NCBI GenBank assembly: GCA_017163975.1
Contig: JAFFSR010000346.1
Span: 1,860,501 to 1,924,500 of the forward strand
Origin: Anastatus disparis
Taxonomy: Eukaryota; Arthropoda; Insecta; Hymenoptera; Eupelmidae
Length of the DNA stretch: 64,000 nt
Direction of reading: 5' to 3'
In this document: one piece after another, positions 57,936 to 64,000 of the stretch
Layout of the letters: the number at the start of each line of letters is the position of its first letter
Numbering within the stretch: the stretch's first letter is position 1
Program-made: the position numbers and the translations under genes
The notes under the pieces: generated by a model
Told to the model about the DNA's origin: nothing
The model's database searches: none
The model's input: the letters and a program-made list of their open reading frames with translations, nothing else

Positions 57936-58400
57936 CAAGTCTCGCTGAACGAAACTATTTTAATCGCTCACTTTTAGCCTGAGCTTTCGCTCACGAGCAG
58001 GGACTGAGCTTTCGATAAAGAGTTAAAATTTTAAAAGAGTATTGGAATATGAAAAAAAAGAAAAATAATAAATGATACAAAAATGAAAATAGCTGAGGTA
58101 AGGGTTAGGAAAAGGATTTAACGCGGATTTATTATGTCCCGATTTAATATTTAAAAATTATTATTGAATTATTAATTTAAATAAATCCTGCCTAACTCTT
58201 TTAATAGTTAGAAGGCTCCGTAAGACCTTTGCGCCAACCGGATATCTTCTAACTTGGTTTCGCTAAGAGCTTCGTGCCTCAGCGTTCCTGAACGCTTTAC
58301 ACTCTACTCTAAGACGGGGGGACGTATCTCTAATAGATATATCTCCCTACTATAGAAGGCTCCGTAAGGCCTTTGCGCCGACTGGATTTCTCCTATAGTG
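57936..58400. other. Possible LTR-like or duplicated sequence, unassigned
   Basis: TGTAACGTCCAAGTCTCGC at 57928 could be an LTR start, but no matching end was found. Two related segments (GAAGGCTCCGTAAG.CCTTTG at about 58210 and 58347) form a partial tandem duplication. Confidence 0.35.
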
Positions 58401-58404
58401 TTAA

Positions 58405-58609
58405 GGCGACTACGGAAGTTCGGTTCGATTTCATTTTGTAGTTTACAAATTACTCTTTCAGTTTCTAAAATTTTTTGAATTTTTTAATTTTCCACCATTT
58501 ATTATAATCCGTAGAATGGTGGAAAATTAGAAAATCTGAAAAATTATACATATTGAAAGAGTAATTTGTAAACTCAAAAATAAAACCTAACCTAAAATCC
58601 GAAGTCGCC
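58405..58609. mobile_element. TTAA MITE, family G
   Basis: TTAA at 58401-58404 and 58610-58613. Ends GGCGACTACGGAAGT and, inward, GGCGACTTCGGATTTT. Longer inner arms carry TTTACAAATTACTCTTTCA and its complement. Confidence 0.88.
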
Positions 58610-58613
58610 TTAA

Positions 58614-59741
58614 GTCCGATAAGGACTCCTTATAGGTCTCGAGACAATCGTTCACGGTCAAAGGACGGCGTGACCCGTATTACCCTAAACCTTCCGTAGT
58701 AATAATAATAAAAAAAGGGTTAAATTGTACGTGTATGCACACAATGCGTATGCGCATGCACGTATGTATGATTGCGGACGTCAGAGAGATAGTTAAACAG
58801 AACGTTCTGTATCTCAAAGAATTCTGAACACTCGAGTAGGTATCAACAGTCAGAGGACGGTGTTGGCCTATACTCTTTATGTTCTAAGGCGTCAGAGAGA
58901 GTGAGCAACTTTCGTTTTCACTACCTTAGAACCTTTTGTCATATATACCTATACACACACGTCAATGCGTGCCTATGTGCGTACTTTAATAAAGGTATAT
59001 AGTAATACTCACTGTTGCTAATTTTTTTGTATAATTTAATTTGATCACTTTTACAAATTGTTTTTAAAAGAAAACTAAGTTTTTTTTTTAGAATTGAACT
59101 TAGAAAATTTCTAGTGTTTAATAAATTTATAAGGACCTTAGAGAATTTTAAGGAAAAATAAATTCGAAAATAAAACTTGTAAAAACATATTTTTATGATT
59201 TTTCAAACGAATTTCAAGCTATATTGACTTTGAACTTTAAAAAAAAATTTTTAAGAGTTTGAATTTTGAAAATAAATTTAAGAGATTTAAAAAAAATAGA
59301 TTTAAGAAAGAATTAAAAATTTGTGAAGATTTGAGAAATTTAGCAGTCTCTTCCAAGAGAGACCGTGATCAAATGATGATATTAACTGATTTTTCCAGCC
59401 CTTATATACTCTGCTTGGAGTGTTCATGTACATAAAAAATTATATGTATTAGTGGGTGTAGTCCCCAAATCTACATGCTTTCCCATGCATCACCTATACT
59501 TTCCTTAGTTTTCTTTTAAAGTTCTTAGTAAGAGAAAGAAAGAAGATGGAAGCAAGAGTATGCATAAGACGGAGAAAAAAGATTTTTCTCCTTCTACTTG
59601 CTTGCGTCTTTTTCCTCTATCTTTTACATATATGATGTTGAATACAAAATTTTTAAAACTATGAAAAATATAAAAATATAAAAAGTTATACATAAAAATT
59701 AAAATTAAAATTGAGAATACATAATAATTTTAATCATTATT
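58614..59741. other. Spacer, nothing recognised
   Basis: GC-moderate to about 59000 with CACACA and ATGCGTATGCGCATGCACG tracts, then AT-rich. No gene, element end or RNA gene could be supported. Confidence 0.5.
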
Positions 59742-59745
59742 TTAA

Positions 59746-60135
59746 GAGGACGTTGGATCTTTCTATCCTTTTTTAATCGAAAAATGTAGGATATTGGAAA
59801 AACTAGTAATTATTAGTAGAAATTAAGAGTTGTCCGCAACTTGTACAGTAAAAAACAATATTTTTTCTTATGAGGACAAATTAATTTTGATGCTTTGTTT
59901 CCAAGAAAAGTTTGACATACTTAAACATCATAATCTCTAGCTTAACTTATGATTTTTCAAGTATGTCAAACTTTTCTTGAAAACAAAGCATCAAAATTAA
60001 TTTGTCCTCATAAGAAAAAATATTGTTTTTTACTGTACAAGTTGCGGACAACTTTTAATTTCTATCAATAATCACTAGTTTTTCCAGAACCCTACAATTT
60101 TTAAGTAAAAAAGGATAGAGGGATCCAGCGTCCTC
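59746..60135. mobile_element. TTAA MITE, family F, near-perfect palindrome
   Basis: TTAA at 59742-59745 and 60136-60139. Both ends read GAGGACGTTGGAT or GAGGACGCTGGAT inward, and the ~190-bp arms pair almost throughout (AAACAAAGCATCAAAATTAA and its complement). Layout resembles family A, sequence does not. Confidence 0.92.
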
Positions 60136-60139
60136 TTAA

Positions 60140-60559
60140 TAGGTTAAAAAAAAAAAAAACATAAAAGCATAGAAAAGATTACATTAATTATAATTTTTAA
60201 TTACTATTCTTTAACTTAACTAATTTAGAAACTATGATAAAATATAACTGAGTATCTTATCTCTAAAATTGTTTAAAATGTTTGATATTCCTAAGGAACT
60301 ACTGAACAAACAACATATTTATTTAATTTATTATTTAGTATAACAATTATAACTACCTAAAACTATATAATTGTATAAACTAATAATGAATTGTAAAAGA
60401 AATAATGAAATATTCAGATTTGTTTTATATAAAGAATTAAACTTGTAGGCTTTTATAATATAATTAAAAAATAAATTAAGAAGAAACATATTAAATTTAA
60501 AAATATTAACTAGTATATATATTTATACGTATATAAAAAAGACAGAACTTAAATTACTA
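60140..60559. other. AT-rich spacer, nothing recognised
   Basis: No supported gene or repeat. Confidence 0.5.
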
Positions 60560-60563
60560 TTAA

Positions 60564-60992
60564 GAGGCGGTCGGAACCAAATCGGTGACTTACTTCGGTG
60601 CTTGTAATAAATGCTTATAATAATTTATTTATTTATTAATATGGTAAAAATATAGTCATTTCCTCTAGTCATGTATATAAAGAATAATTTAAAATAGTTA
60701 AAGCCACAAAAATATACAAAATGTTGTTATAAAGCGAAAAATGCCACCTAACAATCGACACGACAGTTTTTTGCATGCGGTATATGTCAAGTCAGTTTGA
60801 TATTTGTAATAAATGCTTATAATAATTTATTTACTTATTCATATGGTAAAAATATAGTCATTTCCTCTAGTCATGTATATAACGAATAATTTGAAATAGG
60901 TTAAGCCATAAAAATATACAAAATATTATCGTAAAGCGAAAAATGCTGACTTGATATATACCGCAAGTCACCGATTTGGTTCCGACCGCCTC
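60564..60992. mobile_element. TTAA MITE, family C
   Basis: TTAA at 60560-60563 and 60993-60996. Very similar to 26073-26502 along its full length, including CAATCGACACGACAGTTTTT in the middle, indicating recent activity of this family. Confidence 0.92.
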
Positions 60993-60996
60993 TTAA

Positions 60997-61350
60997 TAAT
61001 TGTTTAAAAATATTAATTTTATAACTAAATAATTACTAACTTAACTAACAAATGTTTGGTTACGCTTAAAAAAAAACGAAAAAGGTTTTAAAGAGAAAAA
61101 AAAATTATTTAAATTTAATTAGAATATTTTTAATAATCTATTAATAATTATTATTATTTTAACCAATAAAACTTGAATTTGAACATGAAATTTATATCTA
61201 TTGATAGGCAAAAATTATTGCAATAAAATAATGTAAATACAATTTGTTTGATGTTAATTATTTTTGAATAAAATAAATGAAAATAGAAATATTATTTTCA
61301 AAAACTTTTCCGTGTACAAAAATTTTAGGCCTAGAAAACGCTCAAAAAGG
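60997..61350. other. AT-rich spacer, nothing recognised
   Basis: No supported gene or repeat. Confidence 0.5.
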
Positions 61351-61603
61351 GGCCAACATCTTCGAGCATATACTACTGGAGGAAGGCTCCGAATGGCAGC
61401 AAGCATTACAAGGCGAAGAAAGAGAAAGCCTCAATTTTTGTACGTGCTGTCTCTCTCTAGCCTGATTGGATTGACTGCTTTTGTTCCCCACTAATAAAGT
61501 GAGAGAGAGATAGCACGCACAAAAATAGAGGCTTTCTCTCTCTTCGCCTTGTAACGCAGTTAATAGCTGGGAGGCTCCCTCCAGTATTATATGCTAGAAG
61601 GCC
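61351..61603. repeat. Imperfect palindrome, about 250 bp
   Basis: ACAAGGCGAAGAAAGAGAAA on the left pairs with TCTCTCTTCGCCTTGT on the right, and GCATATACTACTGGAGGAAG with CTCCAGTATTATATGC. The loop is near 61480. A small foldback element is likely; the open frames over the left arm are not supported as genes. Confidence 0.7.
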
Positions 61604-62510
61604 AACATAGACACAAGTGTAATCTTATCTATATTTTTATGGCTTGCATGTGTGTTTATGTATAACGGTTTTTTGGTTTTTCCCAGCCTCTTGAAAAATA
61701 CTGTATACTATTATATAATCTTATGTCTTGCTTTTATATTTAAAATCTGTTTATGATATAAATGTTATTGTACACAAATTGCTTTATTGTCACCTATTAA
61801 AAAAGGTACTGAAACACGGTAGTTTTAATTGCTCATAATGCGGATTAGGATACGGATTACCAATATTTAAAATAAAATCGAGCTATATGACTTAATCCTA
61901 TTGCCTCATAAAACTTAATATCTAAGAGTGAAACAAAAATTTTTTTATTTTCTCGAATTTTTGATATTTTAATTGTAATATTTTACAACTGTAACAGACA
62001 ATGGATCAACTTCGTGAAAGCTTTTTAAGAACTCGGCGAAAGTGATCCACAGTCTTTTTTATTAGATACATTTTGATGTGACGCAATTCTGTACTTTCAA
62101 TTTCAAAAAATCTTTATTAAAATTTAGATTATTTAAGCAATCATTATAGCACTACCAGGCATTAATCTATACGTGTGTTGCGCCTATCTGTGCTGTAAGG
62201 AATCCATTATTGCACCTAGCTTTATATATTTACTTATTAAGAGAATATGTTATCGCTCTTGCTATGTTCAGGCACTATAGGCCGTGAGGCGAACTTAAAA
62301 ATACGTGTCATAGGAATCTAGTTAACCTTTTGAACACAGCTTGTTTTGAATATAATTTATTGAGTAATGTATGTCTGGCAGCGTGTAAATGGGGCTTTAA
62401 GTCGCGGCATGAAGTGAAAGTCGACGAAAATCGAATGTATCGATGTATGATAAGAAACTGGATGAAATGTAATTAGTTATCACTTTCTTGTATGTAGTTA
62501 TAAAAAAAAA
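61604..62510. other. Spacer, nothing recognised
   Basis: No supported gene. CTTTTTAAGAACTCGGCG near 62024 and similar short motifs have no partners that I noticed. Confidence 0.5.
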
Positions 62511-62740
62511 ATATATGCCAGACACATGGGGTGGTTTCGTCGCCCCGCCAGACCACCCCCAACATGACTATTTAAGCGATTTCTTAGGATTATAGGAAAC
62601 CAGCTAGTTTTTTCAGCATAGCTTGTTTTTTAATATATTTTACAGAAACGTTTATGCCAGACGCGTAGGGTGGGCCATAGTGTATGCCAGACTGGCCCAA
62701 AGTTAGCCATTTGCCAACTTTTGAAGGATCATAGGAAACT
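62510..62740. repeat. TGCCAGACAC-type short repeats
   Basis: TATGCCAGACACATGGGG, TATGCCAGACGCGTAGGG, TATGCCAGACTGG and, beyond the next MITE, GTGCCAGACACGCAGG (about 63199) recur irregularly with GGGTGG companions. Origin unknown. Confidence 0.55.
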
Positions 62741-62751
62741 GTCTGGCACTT

Positions 62752-63151
62752 AGGAGGATATCGTAGTTATCCCCTCCTAATAATATTTTTATTCAAAGTT
62801 CATAAGTAAACGGTGCGTCAAATCATATTCTTTCATTACAGAAAGAAAATTTATAAGATTAATCCTGAGTGCGGACAACTCAAGAAATTTATTAAAATAC
62901 TACGCATAAAAAATTATGAACAAACTTTCAATATATAGTATTTTAAGGTTAGGTTTATCGAACTTGATATCTAATTTTCATTCAAAGTTCATGAAAAAAT
63001 AACAAGTTTAAGTGAATTTTTTTTCAACAAAAATGATTGAAGTAATATAGCTTTAGTGCGGACAAGTCATTATATTTGTCTAAATAGTCAATTTAAAGAG
63101 ATATCAATCAAATAAAAAAAGCAAAAATCGATTCTGACAACTCCGACATCC
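62752..63151. mobile_element. TTAA MITE, family D, inverted
   Basis: Begins GAGGATATCGTAGTTATCC and ends ACAACTCCGACATCCCG before TTATA. It is the reverse orientation of 44601-44999 at near-full length. The flanks are no longer exact TTAA. Confidence 0.85.
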
Positions 63152-64000
63152 CGTTATATATGTTATGTATTTTTATGTAAAAATACCATACAATGAGTGC
63201 CAGACACGCAGGTCGGGGATTTTATACTGCCAGACATCGTTAAAGTAGAAAATTATACAGTGGCGGCCAATAGAACGCAGCCACATTTAAGAAATGAAGT
63301 ATTAACTTTAAAGTCTTATATCTCACGAAATAATAGTCGTACAGGATTATGCAAATGTTTAATAATATGCGTGAGAAGTAAAAAAATCAGTTGACGATCA
63401 AAGTAATAGTCACAAGAAAAGAATCGTTTATCGATATATCCAATAAAAATTGGCCACACAAGCAAAAAAAAGAGAGATAAAGAGTTGTTTAAACAGATGC
63501 CATTAGATAGAAATTTTTTTAATTCTACTTCATGTAAATAGGAGACTTTTATGTTGTTATTGGAAAAGCATATGTTTCTCAAATTTTTCAGTTCTATCAA
63601 TTTTTTAATTTCTTTGAGAAAAAAAAAATTTTAATGAAAAATAAATTAAGGCCAGATCACAAGTATTATGACTACATTATATCAATTAATAAATATATTT
63701 AATTTTAAATACTAAATTAAAAAGATACACTGAGAGAAATATCACAGTTAAAGTTACTGGTTTGGTTTCGTCATTTGGAAACATTACACATTATTGCTCT
63801 AGAAAATAATAAAAAATACTGCTTTATAACGAAATATTTAATTGAATTCTGAAAAGCCTACCTAAAATAATTAATTAATATATACTGTTAAAAATTTTTG
63901 AATGAAACTTCAGTAAAATGACTGAAGTTTTTATAATTGCAAGAAAACGAAAATTCATTTACAAACAAATGAAAATTTATGCATGAAAAAACATTTTTAT
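63152..64000. other. AT-rich end of window, nothing recognised
   Basis: Open frames at 63197-63394 and 63316-63600 show no recognisable motif. The stretch CTGTTAAAAATTTTTGAATG near the end is unremarkable. Confidence 0.5.

Noticed and set aside
61264..61494. Two overlapping frames of 62-76 codons
   Set aside because: They sit on the arm of an imperfect palindrome, and the Arg-rich content follows GAGA-rich sequence.

Overview
The window is eukaryotic, AT-rich and almost entirely repetitive. No intact host gene was recognised. It suggests an arthropod, most likely an insect: an arthropod-style Polinton/Maverick with a chromodomain integrase, Helitron, hAT and Tc1/mariner-type remnants, tRNA-derived repeats and very many short palindromic TTAA-site elements. 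Hymenoptera is a guess from overall character only. No bacterial operons, CRISPR arrays or rRNA genes were seen.

Layout. 1-2935: tandem repeats. 3041-6476: a decayed Helitron Rep/helicase gene. 6608-10222: a 29-bp minisatellite and a 3-kb GGCCCA-rich satellite. 10422-14034: an unusual AAGCTT-rich element with modular subterminal repeats, carrying a tRNA-like insertion. 15640-17313: a broken, unrecognised minus-strand gene with acidic WL repeats and an apparent intron. 19715-20769: a second Helitron remnant (minus strand) with a recognisable 3' end. 21560-25718: a young non-autonomous LTR element with apparently identical 282-bp LTRs and a CCGG target duplication; a related empty site lies at about 19360-19500.

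25893-41468 holds a degenerate Polinton/Maverick (a virus-like giant transposon), with all recognised genes on the plus strand. In order: an acidic first ORF, protein-primed family B DNA polymerase, A32-type packaging ATPase, two small conserved ORFs, chromodomain integrase, penton-type minor capsid protein, a Gly-rich pX-like protein, adenovirus-type cysteine protease, a conserved two-part ORF, and two tiny ORFs with predicted myristoylation starts. Together these would have covered genome replication, integration, capsid assembly, maturation and packaging. No major capsid gene was recognised, and almost every gene has nonsense codons or frameshifts. MITEs and a solo LTR interrupt the element. 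A histone-type 3' stem-loop lies just beyond the last ORF.

41590-47770: a degenerate ~165-bp satellite that switches orientation near 44190, peppered with TTAA elements. 48359-55250: nested palindromes of Tc1/mariner and TTAA type. 55876-57935: Helitron and hAT remnants. 58405-63151: further MITEs in AT-rich spacer. The clearest theme is TTAA-site palindromic elements: eight families, six of which share the terminus TTAA-GAG(G/C). One composite copy carries 150 bp that also lies inside the Polinton.
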